From: Deltaproteobacteria bacterium
GTDB lineage: Bacteria > Desulfobacterota > Desulfobulbia > Desulfobulbales > SURF-16
Reading direction: 5' to 3'
NCBI GenBank assembly: GCA_029933005.1
Contig: JAOZOY010000011.1
Coordinates: 1 to 53,372 of the forward strand
DNA: 53,372 bases
Part shown: one piece after another, positions 41,961-53,282 of the stretch
How the letters are laid out: every line of letters begins with the position of its first letter
Position numbering within the stretch: position 1 is the stretch's first letter
Notes under the pieces: model-generated
What the model saw: only the letters and a program-made list of their open reading frames with translations
Told to the model about the DNA's origin: nothing
Database searches by the model: none
Translations under genes and position numbers: made by a program

Positions 41961-43390
41961 TGAAAAGACAAAGTCTACAATTCATTGTGACCAGTCGTCT
42001 AATTGTCATTTTGGTGGCGGTTTTTACACTTTTAATTTGTGTCAGTTATTATTACCAGCGTCAAAGCCTGGAACAAGAATCTTTTCGAGGCGCCTCAATA
42101 CTGGAGCAGTCTCTTTTTAATGCCATTCACCATCCCATGTCAATTAATGACAGTAGTACGATCTGGAAACAGTTTGAGGGAGTGAAGGAAAAGATGAAAG
42201 GGGTTGAGGTTTATATCTTTGCTTTCAACCGGCAGATTATCTATGGCTCGGAAAAGAATTATGTAGGTTCCAGTCTGGATAAGATTATCACTTCCTCGGA
42301 ATTAACCGAAGATCTTGACCATATCCTGAAACAGGGAAAGATTCTCAGGGAAAATTATCACGAGAAGCTGAATAATACCCCTTATCTCACCCTTGTACAG
42401 CCAATCCTCAATGAAAGAACCTGTTATCATTGTCATGGGGAAAGCAGGCATGTTCTGGGCGGCATGCTGGTCAGGCAGAGCCTGGAAGATGTGGCAGCAG
42501 CCATGGCAACCCTGCGTAATAGAAGCCTATTGATTGGTTTTGCCGGCACAATTCTGGCAATCGGCGCTCTTTATTTTCTGATTACATTTAAGGTTGTCAG
42601 GCCGGTCAGTTCATTAACCAGATCAATGCTTGACGGAGCCGAGCAGGTTGCCGATGCGGCCGGTTCTGTTGCCGGGGCATGTCAGACCCTGGCAGCCGGA
42701 ACCTCGGAGCAGGCCGCCTCCATTGAAGAGACATCCGCCTCTTTCGAGGAGATTACCGCCATGACCAGGCAGAATGACGAGCATGCCGGTCAGGCGGAAA
42801 TTCTTGTCAGGAAAAGTCTGGAGAAAGTTGAAGAGGTCAGTTCCTCCATGGCTGAATTGATTGGGTCACATGAAGATATTGTCGCCGCCAGTGAAGAGAC
42901 CCAGAAGATTGTTAAGACAATAGATGAAATTGCTTTTCAGACTAATCTTCTCGCCTTAAACGCAGCGGTTGAAGCGGCCAGGGCAGGAGAGGCCGGAGCC
43001 GGTTTTGCCGTGGTGGCCGAAGAGGTCCGTAATCTGGCTATGCGCTCCGCCGAGGCAGCGGGCACCACATCCACTTTGATAGAAACCACGGTGGCTAAAA
43101 TTTCCCAGGGCTCCAAGCTTTGCAGAAAAACGAATGAGGCTTTTGGCGAAGTTTCTGAAGAGACGGCGAAGGTCGGTGCGTTAATCGGAGAAATTGCCAT
43201 TGCCTCACATGAGCAGAGTCAGGGCATCGAGCAGGTTAATGTTGCTATTAGCCAGATCGAAAATGTGGTTCAGCAGAATTCGGCAAATGCGGAAGAGATT
43301 GCCTCGGCCGTCGAGGAGTTGAATGCCCAGGCTGAGGAGTCCAAAACTCTTGTACGTTATTTGGAGGATGTCGTTGAAGGCGAGAAATGA
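41960..43390 (+). CDS. Methyl-accepting chemoreceptor with periplasmic c-haem site
   Basis: A 476-aa receptor. Helix 1 is at 11-32, a periplasmic domain at ~33-187, and helix 2 at 188-210. The periplasmic domain contains one CxxCH, CYHCH (155-159), preceded by [14 protein letters not shown], which fits the DUF3365/Tll0287-like haem PAS family. Geobacter GSU0582 and GSU0935 are known receptors with such domains. The cytoplasmic part has a HAMP-like segment, then the methylation and signalling helices, with hairpin tip [20 protein letters not shown] (~325-345). No pentapeptide tether is seen at the C-terminus. Likely senses redox state through the haem and signals to CheA. Start ATG overlaps the cytochrome stop. 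Confidence 0.9.
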   Translation: MKRQSLQFIVTSRLIVILVAVFTLLICVSYYYQRQSLEQESFRGASILEQSLFNAIHHPMSINDSSTIWKQFEGVKEKMKGVEVYIFAFNRQIIYGSEKNYVGSSLDKIITSSELTEDLDHILKQGKILRENYHEKLNNTPYLTLVQPILNERTCYHCHGESRHVLGGMLVRQSLEDVAAAMATLRNRSLLIGFAGTILAIGALYFLITFKVVRPVSSLTRSMLDGAEQVADAAGSVAGACQTLAAGTSEQAASIEETSASFEEITAMTRQNDEHAGQAEILVRKSLEKVEEVSSSMAELIGSHEDIVAASEETQKIVKTIDEIAFQTNLLALNAAVEAARAGEAGAGFAVVAEEVRNLAMRSAEAAGTTSTLIETTVAKISQGSKLCRKTNEAFGEVSEETAKVGALIGEIAIASHEQSQGIEQVNVAISQIENVVQQNSANAEEIASAVEELNAQAEESKTLVRYLEDVVEGEK

Positions 43391-43418
43391 TTAGATTTTA
43401 ATTAGTATGACTTTGTGT

Positions 43419-43682
43419 CTATTCGTGGTTCCTTTTTTGCTGTTCCGTCGTGATAAATTTTTGAATTTTCTCAGAGGTGAGGATGAATCCTGACAAAATT
43501 TTACCTCTGCATTCCAGGGCCGGAATCATTCTGATTCCGGCCTGCCATGTTTGACGGGGACTGGTTGCGATATCGATCTCCGTTACCACAAGATTTTTAT
43601 ATTTTCTTTTCAGCCGCTTCAGTTCACGGGCCGCCATCAGACAACGCGGACAGATGGCTGAACGATATAATGTTATTTTCAT
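43419..43682 (-). CDS. Glutaredoxin-like thiol protein
   Basis: An 87-aa protein. The start at 43682 (MKITLYRSAICPRC) is preferred over a longer frame from 43703, because AAAGG lies upstream. ICPRC gives a CxxC redox site in the N-terminal position. IPALECRGK with its cis-Pro and the following helix fit the glutaredoxin/thioredoxin fold. It may reduce disulfides or, given its Cys-Pro-Arg-Cys site, hold a cluster or a metal. It ends the carA-to-cyaA gene run, 17 bases after the adenylate cyclase stop, so it may be co-transcribed. Confidence 0.75.
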   Translation of the reverse strand: MKITLYRSAICPRCLMAARELKRLKRKYKNLVVTEIDIATSPRQTWQAGIRMIPALECRGKILSGFILTSEKIQKFITTEQQKRNHE

Positions 43683-43699
43683 ATTTGAACCTTTCTTCT

Positions 43700-45655
43700 T
43701 CAATTTAAATTAATCATTGTCTTGATATGATACTGTTCCGGCTGGGAGGGAATATAAATTTCCAGATTATTGTTCCAGCGGCTGATCAGATGCCGGGTCA
43801 GCAGAACGCTCATAGCGTTTTTCAGTTGCGCAAGGGTATCATAATGGTGGATAAAATATTCACCATAGCTGTTGACCGAGATGATTGCTGATTGCAGCGT
43901 GGATGAGCTTTTAACCGGTTTTTTGTCAAAATTGATCACAACAAGAGCCTGGACAATCCGTTCTTCTTCGAGGAGATCTTCTGTTGAGATACGGGCGAAA
44001 TTTAATTTGGGAAATATTTGAATGAGAATGTCAGCAAAAGACTGGATATCGGCAAGGACAATGGGCAGGTATGTTGGGGTGAGGTGAAAAGTTGTTTTTT
44101 TGTCAATGATGCCGTTAACCAGCAGCCAGGCAAGTAATTCAAGCAGGCAGGTGTCTTTTTTTATAAGTAGATTCTTGTTTGCCTTGAGCGATTCAATGTC
44201 ATGTTCTCCCTCGAAAACATAAAAGAAAATTTCATCTCCAGTTTTTGTGATATGAAAGGTGAGATGTGCGCGAACCATGATATCTCTGGAAATGGTGCGC
44301 AGGTAGTTAATTTTATGATTTTTTTTGTCGTAGAACGTATAGAGCTTTCGGCCGAGGATGGAAATATCACGTTCTGTAATGGTGACCCCTGTTTCGTTTT
44401 GAAAGGTTTTTAATATCAGTCGCAGTCTTTTGTATGTCTCAATGAGATAATCATGAATTCGGGCGCCGATTTTAACTTGCCGTTTAAAACTCCAGGTATG
44501 GAATCCGGTCAGCTTTTCATGCTGATCAGGCAGGAGATCCCATTGTTGCATCAGGGCCATGCTGCCGCTCAGATGTTTCGTCTCCTGTGATTTCATGCCT
44601 GATACGGCTTTCAGGTACAGACATTGACGAATGAATTTTTCTTCCTTGCGTAATGTTTTATCGTTCCTGTAAAAGGTGACAATTTCCCGGGCCAGTAACA
44701 GGTAGGGATCAATCTCCTCAAGCTTGATCATCTCCCGGGAATTTGCCAGCTGTTCCGGGAAGGTAACCAGCTGTTTGATTTTATTTGATAGCAGGGGAAC
44801 ATCACTGCTTTTTTGATCGAGCAGCAGTTCCAGGTAAGCAAATTTAATAACGGATTTGAAAGGGCTGTCAAGAGCCTTGTTCATTTGCCAGAGGCAGGCC
44901 CCGAAAATTTCCTCCCTGGGAATTTCCGACAGATAGCCGAGATCAATATAGTTATCCGGATTAATCTGTTTCGTCGATATTAACCGGGAAACATAGTCTG
45001 AATATTGTTTACTGGTTAAACCGGGTGGAATCAGCCACCAGAGAGGCATTTTGCCCGAAACCAGGATATGGGTTCTGAAGAGTTCGTCCTTTAAAAGCAA
45101 TTTAAGGGCTGAACCAGCAGATTCGTCCTCTGCGTCGGAAGAAAAGCTGTTTTCCCTGGTCTGATCAATATCCATGAGAAAGAAATATATTTCATGGTCA
45201 TACTCAGCAGCCCATTTTTCGATCAGCCGGCATTTTTTTTCGAGCAGATTAAGACCATCTTCGCCAATTTCTTTATGACGGATGCTGACCCAGTAATCAC
45301 AGTCTGATTTTTCCGTCTGGGCAATGGTGCCGATGCTGCCGATTATTTTCAGGGAGTGAATGCAGGGAGTGGAAGAGATGTTCGGCCCTTTTCGTGCTGA
45401 GAGTGCAGTTGATTCGGGAAAATAGAGGTTGAAAATACTGATGTCCGGAAGTGTTTCCGGCAGAAATTGGTGGATACCGTAAGGACAGTCGGGCTGATCA
45501 ATAAAGCCGGGAAGATCAGAATAATTAGAGTGCAGTAGATAGGGAATGACCTTGAAAAAGAAAGCCGCTTTATCTGCATGGAAATGAATGGCCTTGATTT
45601 TACGGCCCTTGTTATAGCGTTGAAATCCGTTTATCCTGGTATTGATGCTGATCAT
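43700..45655 (-). CDS. cyaA: Class I adenylate cyclase (CyaA-like)
   Basis: A 651-aa protein that makes cyclic AMP from ATP. The nucleotidyltransferase signature of the class is present: IIGSIGTIAQTEKSDCDYW (Gly106, Ser107, Asp118, Asp120 and Trp122), matching the G-S...S-D-x-D-x-W of enterobacterial CyaA. The following GEDGLNLLEKKCRLIEKWAAE and MPLWWLIPPGL also fit class I. The C-terminal ~350 residues are the helical regulatory region. The E. coli enzyme is ~848 aa, so this is a shorter version. It lies between folP and the glutaredoxin gene. No crp-like gene is in the window. Class I cyclases are best known from gammaproteobacteria. Confidence 0.7.
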   Translation of the reverse strand: MISINTRINGFQRYNKGRKIKAIHFHADKAAFFFKVIPYLLHSNYSDLPGFIDQPDCPYGIHQFLPETLPDISIFNLYFPESTALSARKGPNISSTPCIHSLKIIGSIGTIAQTEKSDCDYWVSIRHKEIGEDGLNLLEKKCRLIEKWAAEYDHEIYFFLMDIDQTRENSFSSDAEDESAGSALKLLLKDELFRTHILVSGKMPLWWLIPPGLTSKQYSDYVSRLISTKQINPDNYIDLGYLSEIPREEIFGACLWQMNKALDSPFKSVIKFAYLELLLDQKSSDVPLLSNKIKQLVTFPEQLANSREMIKLEEIDPYLLLAREIVTFYRNDKTLRKEEKFIRQCLYLKAVSGMKSQETKHLSGSMALMQQWDLLPDQHEKLTGFHTWSFKRQVKIGARIHDYLIETYKRLRLILKTFQNETGVTITERDISILGRKLYTFYDKKNHKINYLRTISRDIMVRAHLTFHITKTGDEIFFYVFEGEHDIESLKANKNLLIKKDTCLLELLAWLLVNGIIDKKTTFHLTPTYLPIVLADIQSFADILIQIFPKLNFARISTEDLLEEERIVQALVVINFDKKPVKSSSTLQSAIISVNSYGEYFIHHYDTLAQLKNAMSVLLTRHLISRWNNNLEIYIPSQPEQYHIKTMINLN

Positions 45656-45729
45656 GGGTCATATGATACCACAGGTCAAGGCTTATAATGCTGTTTATTT
45701 GCAATGAACCTCAAGCCATCAGCCATGAA

Positions 45730-46572
45730 CTATGAGTCATCAGCCATCTTAATAGCCTCGGCCAGCCGAACTGCCTGAATGGTTTTTTTAACATCATGGA
45801 CGCGTATAATCGATACTCCGGCCATGACGGCGAGGGCAGCGATCGCCGCAGTGGCACAATCCCTTCGGCCCGGATCGTCAAGATCAAGGATTGTGCCGAT
45901 AAAGGCTTTGCGGGAATGGCCGAGCAGCAGCGGGACGCCAAGAGCGCGGAATTGATCAAGGTGTTTCAGAATAGTGAGGTTATGTTCCAGTGTTTTTCCG
46001 AAGCCGATACCCGGGTCGATGATCATGCGGTTGCGATTCAGCCCTTTTTTTTCCGCCCAGTCAAGACGTTCTCGCAGAAAAGTCGATATGTCATTGATCA
46101 CATCATCATAACAGGGTTTTTTCTGCATATCGCCGGGCTGCCCCTGCATATGCATGAGAATGACCGGCGCGTTATGTTCTTTTGCCACCTCGATCATTTG
46201 GGAATCAAAGCGCAGCGCGCTGATATCATTAATAAGGTCAGCGCCTGCCTCAATTGCTCTTTCCGCCACCGTGGCTTTGGTGGTGTCAATGGAGATGGGG
46301 ATGGGAAAATGATGTCTGATTGACTCGATGGCCGGAATCACCCTGTTTAACTCTTCAGCGAGTTCCACCTTTGCGGCAAAGGGGCGGGTGGATTCACCGC
46401 CGATGTCAAGAATGTTCGCTCCTGCCGCAATCATGCTTTCGGCACGCTGAAGCAGTGTCTCTTGGTTTGTCAGTCGGCCTCCATCGGAAAAGGAATCCGG
46501 AGTCACGTTCAGGATACCCATGACGAGCACTTGTTGTCCCTGGTCCAGGATAATGTCGCTGCGGCACATCAT
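45730..46572 (-). CDS. folP: Dihydropteroate synthase
   Basis: Joins p-aminobenzoate and hydroxymethyl-dihydropterin diphosphate in folate synthesis; the target of sulfonamides. A 280-aa TIM barrel. MGILNVTPDSFSDGG is the N-terminal family signature, followed by ILDIGGESTRPFA, ISIDTTKATVAE, INDISALRFDSQM, PVILMHMQGQPGDMQ and IIDPGIGFGKTLEHN. LLLGHSRKAFIG supplies the Lys that binds the pterin. It starts 11 bases after the ftsH stop, the common ftsH-folP arrangement. Start ATG 46572. Confidence 0.96.
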   Translation of the reverse strand: MMCRSDIILDQGQQVLVMGILNVTPDSFSDGGRLTNQETLLQRAESMIAAGANILDIGGESTRPFAAKVELAEELNRVIPAIESIRHHFPIPISIDTTKATVAERAIEAGADLINDISALRFDSQMIEVAKEHNAPVILMHMQGQPGDMQKKPCYDDVINDISTFLRERLDWAEKKGLNRNRMIIDPGIGFGKTLEHNLTILKHLDQFRALGVPLLLGHSRKAFIGTILDLDDPGRRDCATAAIAALAVMAGVSIIRVHDVKKTIQAVRLAEAIKMADDS

Positions 46573-46583
46573 GACGGGAAAGA

Positions 46584-48539
46584 TCAGGTGGTTTTGGGAG
46601 CTGGCTCGTCCCCCGTCGGCGGGCTTTGGGATGAATCCAGGCTGTTGTCCTTCTCGTCGGAAGCGGTTTCAACGGACGGTGATTCGGGAGCCGGTGGTTT
46701 TTTGGCCTGGGCGGGTTTAACCGGTTCTTCGGCCACGTACTCAGGCAGAGTTCCGCCGTTCATCAGGAGATCGATTTCTTCGGTAACAAGAGTTTCCCGT
46801 TCCAGCAGGGCAAGGGATATCGCCTTCAGGGCGTCCATATGTTCGGAGAGCAGTTTTATGACCTTGTCATTGGCCTCGGTCACAATATGCTTAACCTCTT
46901 GATCAATTTCAATGGCCGTTGTTTCGCTGTAATCCCGGTGTTTGGCAATTTCCCGTCCGAGAAAAATCTGTTCTTCTTTTTTGCCGAATGTCAATGGTCC
47001 GAGTTTTTCGCTCATACCCCATTCACAGACCATTTTCCTGGCCAGTTCCGTGGCCCGTTCGATATCATTGCCGGAACCCGTGGTAATTTCTCCGAAGACA
47101 AGATCTTCAGCCACTCGTCCTCCAAGCAGGATACAGATATTGTTGAGCAGATACGATTTGGCATGGGTGTACTGTTCCACCGTGGGCAACTGTTGGGTCA
47201 GGCCCAGAGCGCGGCCCCGGGGAATAATGGTAACCTTGTGCACCGGATCGGTTTCCGGCAATAGTCTGGCGGTCAGGGCATGGCCGGCTTCATGAAAAGC
47301 TGTGATCTTCTTTTCCTTATCGGTAATAATCATGCTGCGCCGTTCAGCGCCCATCATGATTTTATCCTTGGCTTTTTCCAGGATCTTCAGGTTTACTTTG
47401 TCAGCGCCTTGGCGTGCCGCCATGAGTGCGGCCTCATTGATTAAGTTTTCAAGATCGGCGCCGGAAAAGCCGGGAGTGCCCCGGGCAATGACCTTCCATT
47501 TAACATCATCCGCCAGAGGTACTTTTTTGGCATGGACTTCGAGTATTTTTTCCCTGCCGCCGATATCGGGGATGGGTACCACTACTTGGCGGTCAAAACG
47601 GCCGGGTCTGAGTAGGGCGGGATCAAGAACATCAGGCCGGTTGGTAGCGGAAACAATAATGACACCCTCGTTGGACTCAAAGCCGTCCATTTCGACAAGA
47701 AGCTGGTTCAGGGTCTGTTCCCGTTCATCATGGCCGCCACCAAGGCCTGCACCCCGGTGTCTGCCAACGGCATCAATTTCATCAATAAAGATAATGCAAG
47801 GCGCATTTTTTTTGCCCTGCTCAAACAGGTCCCGTACCCTGGAAGCTCCGACGCCGACAAACATCTCGACAAAATCCGAGCCGCTGATTGAAAAAAACGG
47901 CACATCAGCTTCACCGGCAATGGCTCTGGCCAATAGCGTCTTTCCGGTTCCCGGAGCGCCCATCAACAGGACTCCCTTGGGAATATGGCCACCAAGGCGA
48001 GTAAATTTTTGCGGTTCTTTCAGAAAATCGATGATTTCCGCCAGCTCTTCCTTGGCTTCCTCAATGCCGGCGACATCTTCAAAGGTGACCTTTGATTCTT
48101 CCGCGTTCATTCTCCGGTGCCGGCTTTTGCCGAATGACATGGCCTTTCCGCCGCCCATCTGCATCTGGCGCATGAAGAAGATCCAGACGCCGATCAGGAG
48201 CAGCATGGGAAACCAGGAGATCAAAATCGTGACATACCATGGAGTTTCCTCCCTCTGCTTCACCGTGATGTTGACCCCGGATTCTCTGAGAAGTGGAAGA
48301 AGTTCAGGATCCGACGGCGGTGTGATGACGATGAACTGATTGCCGCCCTGACCCGTGCCGGTAATTTTGTCGGCCTGAATCTGCGCCTGGATGACCGCTC
48401 CTGATTCCACACTGGATAGAAAATCACTGTAGCTGATTTCCGTTTGCGTGGTCTGGGGGGTTTTGAAAAGGTTGAAGAGCAGGATCATGGTCATACCAAT
48501 CACCAGCCACATGGATAAATTTTTATAAAAGGGGTTCAA
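46584..48539 (-). CDS. ftsH: FtsH, membrane-anchored AAA+ zinc protease
   Basis: A 651-aa ATP-dependent protease that degrades unneeded membrane and soluble proteins. Two N-terminal membrane helices (~12-28, ~103-125) flank a periplasmic stretch. The AAA domain follows: Walker A GAPGTGKT (~195), Walker [12 protein letters not shown], and second region of homology [28 protein letters not shown] (~416) holds the zinc ligands HExxH, with a third acidic ligand beyond. The C-terminus is Pro-rich and acidic. The start is TTG 48539, with GGAGAG at good distance. HflK/HflC at 16595-18684 are its expected modulators. Confidence 0.97.
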   Translation of the reverse strand: MNPFYKNLSMWLVIGMTMILLFNLFKTPQTTQTEISYSDFLSSVESGAVIQAQIQADKITGTGQGGNQFIVITPPSDPELLPLLRESGVNITVKQREETPWYVTILISWFPMLLLIGVWIFFMRQMQMGGGKAMSFGKSRHRRMNAEESKVTFEDVAGIEEAKEELAEIIDFLKEPQKFTRLGGHIPKGVLLMGAPGTGKTLLARAIAGEADVPFFSISGSDFVEMFVGVGASRVRDLFEQGKKNAPCIIFIDEIDAVGRHRGAGLGGGHDEREQTLNQLLVEMDGFESNEGVIIVSATNRPDVLDPALLRPGRFDRQVVVPIPDIGGREKILEVHAKKVPLADDVKWKVIARGTPGFSGADLENLINEAALMAARQGADKVNLKILEKAKDKIMMGAERRSMIITDKEKKITAFHEAGHALTARLLPETDPVHKVTIIPRGRALGLTQQLPTVEQYTHAKSYLLNNICILLGGRVAEDLVFGEITTGSGNDIERATELARKMVCEWGMSEKLGPLTFGKKEEQIFLGREIAKHRDYSETTAIEIDQEVKHIVTEANDKVIKLLSEHMDALKAISLALLERETLVTEEIDLLMNGGTLPEYVAEEPVKPAQAKKPPAPESPSVETASDEKDNSLDSSQSPPTGDEPAPKTT

Positions 48540-48689
48540 AAAAGCTCTCCTTATAAAAGGCTCAAAAGTGAATAAAAAAATAAATTAAGCGATTCAGGAA
48601 TTTGTAAAATTCAAGGTAAGCATGAAGCTAAGCATGAAAGCCGTAAATTTAAAGTTTTATCTCAAATTATTTGTAAATGTAAGGTTAAA

Positions 48690-51600
48690 TTAGAAATACT
48701 CCTGGACTGATTTGACTTCCATCTTTCTCTTCCGCATGGTGCTGATCGCCCGAACCATGAATTCCGCCCCGGATTTGGTGGTGGTATAAGGCAGATGATA
48801 GTCAATGGCGGCCCGCCGGATCGAGTAGGAGTCTTCCGTTGTCCTGGTTCCCATTGATGTGTTAAAGATCCATTGGATCGCATTATCCTGTATTTTGTCA
48901 AGAATATGGGGTCGTCCTTCGGAAATTTTAGAGACCGGCTCACATTTCACGCCGTTTTTCTGGAAAAATTCCGCTGTTCCCCTGGTGGCGAGAATCGTAA
49001 AATCAAGTTCATTGAGTTCCCTGGCAATGGGTAGAACTGCCTGTTTATCGCTGTCCCTGACGCTGATAAGCACCGTGCCGGAGGAGGGAATGGCCTGACC
49101 GGCCGCGTATTGCGATTTTGCAAAGGCAAGTCCCAGCGAGTTATCGATTCCCATCACTTCACCAGTGGATTTCATCTCCGGCCCGAGCAGGGTGTCGACA
49201 TTTTCAAAGCGGTCAAAGGGAAAAACAGCTTCTTTTACGGCAAAATGTTTCACCTCCACTTCCTGTGTCAGTCCCAGATCTTTCAGCTTTTCACCCATCA
49301 TTACCCTGGTGGCCAGTTTAGCCAGGGAAACACCGGTGGCCTTGCTGACAAAAGGGATAGTCCGTGAGGCCCTGGGATTGACTTCCAGGATGTAGAGGAT
49401 GTCGTCTTTAACCGCATACTGAATATTCATCAGGCCGATCACTCCCAGCTCGGCGGCCATGGCCCTGGTTGCCTCCTTGATCTGGGTCATGACTTCGGCG
49501 GACAGGTTGTGGGGCGGTAGAACACAGGCTGAATCACCGGAATGAATGCCCGCTTCTTCAATATGTTCCATGATACCGCCAATAATTGTTGTCTCTCCGT
49601 CCGAGATAGCATCAACGTCTATTTCTACGGCGTCTTTCAAGAATTTGTCAATAAGGATGGGACGGTCCGAAGCAATATCAAGGGCTGAATTCATGTATTC
49701 ATTGAGGTCTCTTTCATTATAGACAATGCGCATGGCCCGACCGCCCAGGACATAAGAGGGCCGGACAACGACCGGATAGGTTATTCTTTCAGCAATTTTC
49801 AGGGCCTCATCCGAGGTGCGCGCTGTGTCGTTTTTCGGCTGAATCAGACCAAGTTTCTGGAGAAATTGCTGGAAACGTTTACGGTCTTCAGCCCGGTCGA
49901 TACTGTCCGGTGATGTGCCCAGAATCGGCACACCAAGCTCGGCAAGGGGCAGGGCCAGGTTGAGCGGCGTTTGGCCGCCGAACTGAACAATCACCCCTTC
50001 CGGTTTTTCTTTTTCAATTATATGATAAACATCTTCCCTGGTTAAAGGTTCAAAATACAATTTATCGGAAGTGTCATAATCCGTACTCACTGTTTCCGGA
50101 TTAGAGTTGACCATAATGCTTTCAATGCCCATTTCCTCAAGGGCAAATGAGGCATGGACGCAGCAGTAATCAAATTCAATGCCCTGCCCGATACGGTTAG
50201 GGCCACCACCCAGAATCATTATTTTGCGTTTATCTGTTTTTCTAGATTCGTCTTCAACTTCATAGGTTGAGTAATAATAGGGTGTGTAGGCTTCAAATTC
50301 AGCGGCACAGGTGTCCACCAGTTTATACACCGGCTTGACCCCCTGTTTTTCCCGCAGATCCCGTATGTCGTTTTCAGTTGTGCCGGTCAACCAGGCAAGC
50401 TGTTGATCGGAAAATCCCATCTGCTTGACTTTGTAAAGAAACTCCCGGTCGAGCCCGGAGAAGCCTTTTTTGTTGATCAGTCCTTCAACGTCGACAATCT
50501 GTTTGAGGTTGTAAAGAAACCACGGGTCGATGGCGGTAAGCATGTGGATCTGCTCCAGGGGCATGGCGCGGTGTAATCCTTCGTAGATAGCGAATATTCG
50601 CTGTGAGCTTGGTTTCTTGAGACGTTGCTCAAGTTCATGTTGTTGCAGCTTGGAAAGATTAAATTTTGGTCCACCACCAAAACCCGTGCAGCCGATTTCT
50701 AAAGAGCGTAGTCCCTTTTGCATGGCCTCTTTAAATGTCCTGCCAATGGCCATGGTTTCTCCAACCGACTTCATGGCGGTGGTGAGAAAATCCTCGGCCT
50801 CTGGGAATTTTTCAAAAGTCCAGCGTGGAATTTTAACAACACAGTAATCAATGGACGGTTCAAATGAGGCGTAGGTCTCCTTGGTGATGTCATTAGGGAT
50901 TTCATCCAGGGTGTAGCCCACTGCAAGTTTTGCGGCAATCTTGGCAATGGGAAAGCCGGTAGCCTTGGAAGCCAGAGCGGAACTGCGGGAAACCCTGGGG
51001 TTCATTTCGATGACCATAAGTTCGCCGTCCGCCGGATTGACGGCAAACTGGACATTTGAGCCGCCGGTTTCCACCCCTATTTCCCGCATGATGGCAATGG
51101 ACGCGTCCCGCATGGCCTGATATTCACGGTCACTCAGGGTCTGGGCCGGAGCTACGGTGATGGAGTCGCCGGTATGAACCCCCATTGCATCAAAGTTCTC
51201 AATGGAACAGATGATGACGACATTGTCGTTTTTGTCCCGCATAACCTCAAGTTCATATTCTTTCCAGCCCAGCAGGCTTCTTTCCAGCATGACCTCGGTA
51301 TTGAGGCTGAGCTCAAGGCCGGGGCCGCACAAAGACTTCAGTTCCCGGCGGTTATAGGCGACGCCGCCTCCAGTGCCGCCCAGAGTGAAACTGGGACGGA
51401 CAATGATGGGAAAGCCGATTATTTCCACAGCTTCCATGGCCTCATCAATGGTATGGACAATTACGCTTTCAGGTACCTTGAGCCCGATTTTGCGCATTGC
51501 GGTCCGGAAAGATTCCCTTCCTTCCGCTTTCTTGATTACATCAATGTCAGCGGCCAGAAGTTCTACTCCGTATTTATCAAGAATTCCGGTTTTAGCCACC

Positions 51601-51902
51601 TTGATCGCCGTGTTCAGGCCTGTTTGGCCGCCAAGAGTGGGCAAAATGGCATCAGGGCGTTCCCGTTCAATAATTTTGGTGACTATTTCAGGTGTGATCG
51701 GTTCAATGTAGGTATGATCGGCGATCTCGGGATCAGTCATGATTGTCGCAGGATTAGAATTGATCAGGATTACTTCATAGCCTTCTTCTTTCAGGGCCTT
51801 GACTGCCTGGGTGCCGGAATAATCAAACTCGCAGCCCTGGCTGATAATGATAGGGCCGGAGCCGATAATCAGGATTTTTTTGATATCAGTGCGTTTTGGC
51901 AT
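48690..51902 (-). CDS. carB: Carbamoyl-phosphate synthase large subunit
   Basis: Makes carbamoyl phosphate from bicarbonate, ammonia and two ATP for arginine and pyrimidine synthesis. The 1070-aa length is normal. Two ATP-grasp halves are visible: the first from [20 protein letters not shown], the second from [19 protein letters not shown], with the oligomerisation segment between. The C-terminal ~130 residues form the allosteric MGS-like domain ([17 protein letters not shown]). It partners with CarA, encoded 172 bases upstream. Start ATG 51902. The ftsH gene follows 150 bases later, so the carAB and ftsH-folP groups may be separate. Confidence 0.97.
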   Translation of the reverse strand: MPKRTDIKKILIIGSGPIIISQGCEFDYSGTQAVKALKEEGYEVILINSNPATIMTDPEIADHTYIEPITPEIVTKIIERERPDAILPTLGGQTGLNTAIKVAKTGILDKYGVELLAADIDVIKKAEGRESFRTAMRKIGLKVPESVIVHTIDEAMEAVEIIGFPIIVRPSFTLGGTGGGVAYNRRELKSLCGPGLELSLNTEVMLERSLLGWKEYELEVMRDKNDNVVIICSIENFDAMGVHTGDSITVAPAQTLSDREYQAMRDASIAIMREIGVETGGSNVQFAVNPADGELMVIEMNPRVSRSSALASKATGFPIAKIAAKLAVGYTLDEIPNDITKETYASFEPSIDYCVVKIPRWTFEKFPEAEDFLTTAMKSVGETMAIGRTFKEAMQKGLRSLEIGCTGFGGGPKFNLSKLQQHELEQRLKKPSSQRIFAIYEGLHRAMPLEQIHMLTAIDPWFLYNLKQIVDVEGLINKKGFSGLDREFLYKVKQMGFSDQQLAWLTGTTENDIRDLREKQGVKPVYKLVDTCAAEFEAYTPYYYSTYEVEDESRKTDKRKIMILGGGPNRIGQGIEFDYCCVHASFALEEMGIESIMVNSNPETVSTDYDTSDKLYFEPLTREDVYHIIEKEKPEGVIVQFGGQTPLNLALPLAELGVPILGTSPDSIDRAEDRKRFQQFLQKLGLIQPKNDTARTSDEALKIAERITYPVVVRPSYVLGGRAMRIVYNERDLNEYMNSALDIASDRPILIDKFLKDAVEIDVDAISDGETTIIGGIMEHIEEAGIHSGDSACVLPPHNLSAEVMTQIKEATRAMAAELGVIGLMNIQYAVKDDILYILEVNPRASRTIPFVSKATGVSLAKLATRVMMGEKLKDLGLTQEVEVKHFAVKEAVFPFDRFENVDTLLGPEMKSTGEVMGIDNSLGLAFAKSQYAAGQAIPSSGTVLISVRDSDKQAVLPIARELNELDFTILATRGTAEFFQKNGVKCEPVSKISEGRPHILDKIQDNAIQWIFNTSMGTRTTEDSYSIRRAAIDYHLPYTTTKSGAEFMVRAISTMRKRKMEVKSVQEYF

Positions 51903-52074
51903 TTTTATATTTTACAGTTGAGTCAAATGTGATTTTTTTATAAAAAAATTAAATCCGGCAAATTTAATGGTTACGTAAAACTATGAATTGATCATAAAAG
52001 TACACAGAGTTCGCTGAAGTAATTGAATGTAAAAAAGAGATTTTTCTGTGGTGAAAAAAAATTTTTCGAGATTA

Positions 52075-53190
52075 TCAAGATTGTTCCATTGATTTAATGA
52101 AGTGGTCAAAGAGATAAACCGAGTCATGGGGACCCGGCGCATTTTCAGGGTGATGCTGAACCGAGAAAATTGGATAATGAAGATGGCGCATCCCTTCAAG
52201 ACTGCCATCATTTAAATTGGTATGAGTCAGCTCAACCTGATCAGGATCGAGACTGTCAAGATCAACACAGAAGCCATGATTCTGGGAAGTAATTTCAATT
52301 TTTCCAGTGGACAGATTTTTGACCGGCTGGTTTGATCCACGGTGGCCGAATTTAAGTTTATACGTTGTGCCGCCAAATGCCAGGCCGAGAATCTGATGAC
52401 CCAGACAGATGCCGAAAATTGGTTTTTTGCCGATAAGCTCTTTGACTGTCTCCACTACATCTTTTACGCCGGCAGGATCTCCCGGGCCATTGGAAAGAAA
52501 GATACCGTCGGGATTCAGGGCAAGAATGTCCCGGGCTGAGGTTGTGGCAGGAACGACAAGCACTGCACAATTACGTTCGGCAAGTAATCGTAACTGATTG
52601 TATTTAAGGCCGAAATCGATAACGATGACTTTATGGGAATGCGTGGTGTTTATTAGGAAACTATCTGAATCAACAGGGCCGGATGAGCCCCAACAATATG
52701 GATGGCTACAGGTCACCTCACGCACCAGATCCCGGCCGATAAGACCCTGGGAATTCCGGGCCTTTTGGATCAGGGATTGAGGATTCAGATCATCGGTTGA
52801 AATGACGGCCTTCAAAGCCCCGGCAATGCGGATATGTCTGGTAAGAGCGCGTGTGTCGACTCCCTCGATACCAAGAATGTCGTATTCCTTTAAAAAGTCA
52901 GTCAAAGTACCGGTAGATCGGAAATTACTAGGAAATGGATGGTATTCTTTGACAATAAATGAGCCGAGGTGGATTGCTGCTGATTCCATATCGTCGGGAT
53001 TGATTCCATAGTTGCCAATCAAGGGGTAAGTCATTGTGACGATCTGACCCTTATATGAAGGATCGGTCAACACCTCCTGATAGCCTGTCATGCCGGTATT
53101 GAAGACAATCTCGCCGGTTTTTTCTCCGGAACCGGTAAAGGATTCACCATCAAAAATGGCTCCGTCCTCAAGTACGATAAGGGCTTTCAT
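52075..53190 (-). CDS. carA: Carbamoyl-phosphate synthase small subunit
   Basis: The glutaminase subunit that frees ammonia for CarB. Start ATG 53190 gives MKALIVLEDGAIFDGESFTG, the family opening, and 371 aa; an in-frame extension upstream would be too long. The C-terminal class I glutamine amidotransferase domain has ICLGHQILGLAFGG (nucleophile Cys in the C-L-G-H-Q loop) and SVQHHPENAPGP with the catalytic His and Glu. FLSNGPGDPAGVK is the oxyanion-side loop. It is the first gene of the minus-strand run and its promoter lies at the window's right edge. Confidence 0.96.
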   Translation of the reverse strand: MKALIVLEDGAIFDGESFTGSGEKTGEIVFNTGMTGYQEVLTDPSYKGQIVTMTYPLIGNYGINPDDMESAAIHLGSFIVKEYHPFPSNFRSTGTLTDFLKEYDILGIEGVDTRALTRHIRIAGALKAVISTDDLNPQSLIQKARNSQGLIGRDLVREVTCSHPYCWGSSGPVDSDSFLINTTHSHKVIVIDFGLKYNQLRLLAERNCAVLVVPATTSARDILALNPDGIFLSNGPGDPAGVKDVVETVKELIGKKPIFGICLGHQILGLAFGGTTYKLKFGHRGSNQPVKNLSTGKIEITSQNHGFCVDLDSLDPDQVELTHTNLNDGSLEGMRHLHYPIFSVQHHPENAPGPHDSVYLFDHFIKSMEQS

Positions 53191-53253
53191 GATCTGTGGT
53201 ATCCTTAAATATATAAAGACTATAATAAATTCATATAAAAAATAAATCGTATT

Positions 53254-53282
53254 ATTTAAACTTGTATTCATAACTACGTCAA
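53254..53282 (-). promoter_or_regulatory. Candidate sigma70 promoter for carA
   Basis: Read on the minus strand: TTGACG (complement of 53277-53282), 17 bases, then TTAAAT (complement of 53254-53259). It lies ~65 bases before the CarA ATG. -35 matches five of six, -10 four of six. No pyrimidine- or arginine-responsive site was recognised. Confidence 0.4.

Noticed and set aside
51174-51932. 252-codon ORF opposite carB
   Set aside because: Antisense shadow of carB.
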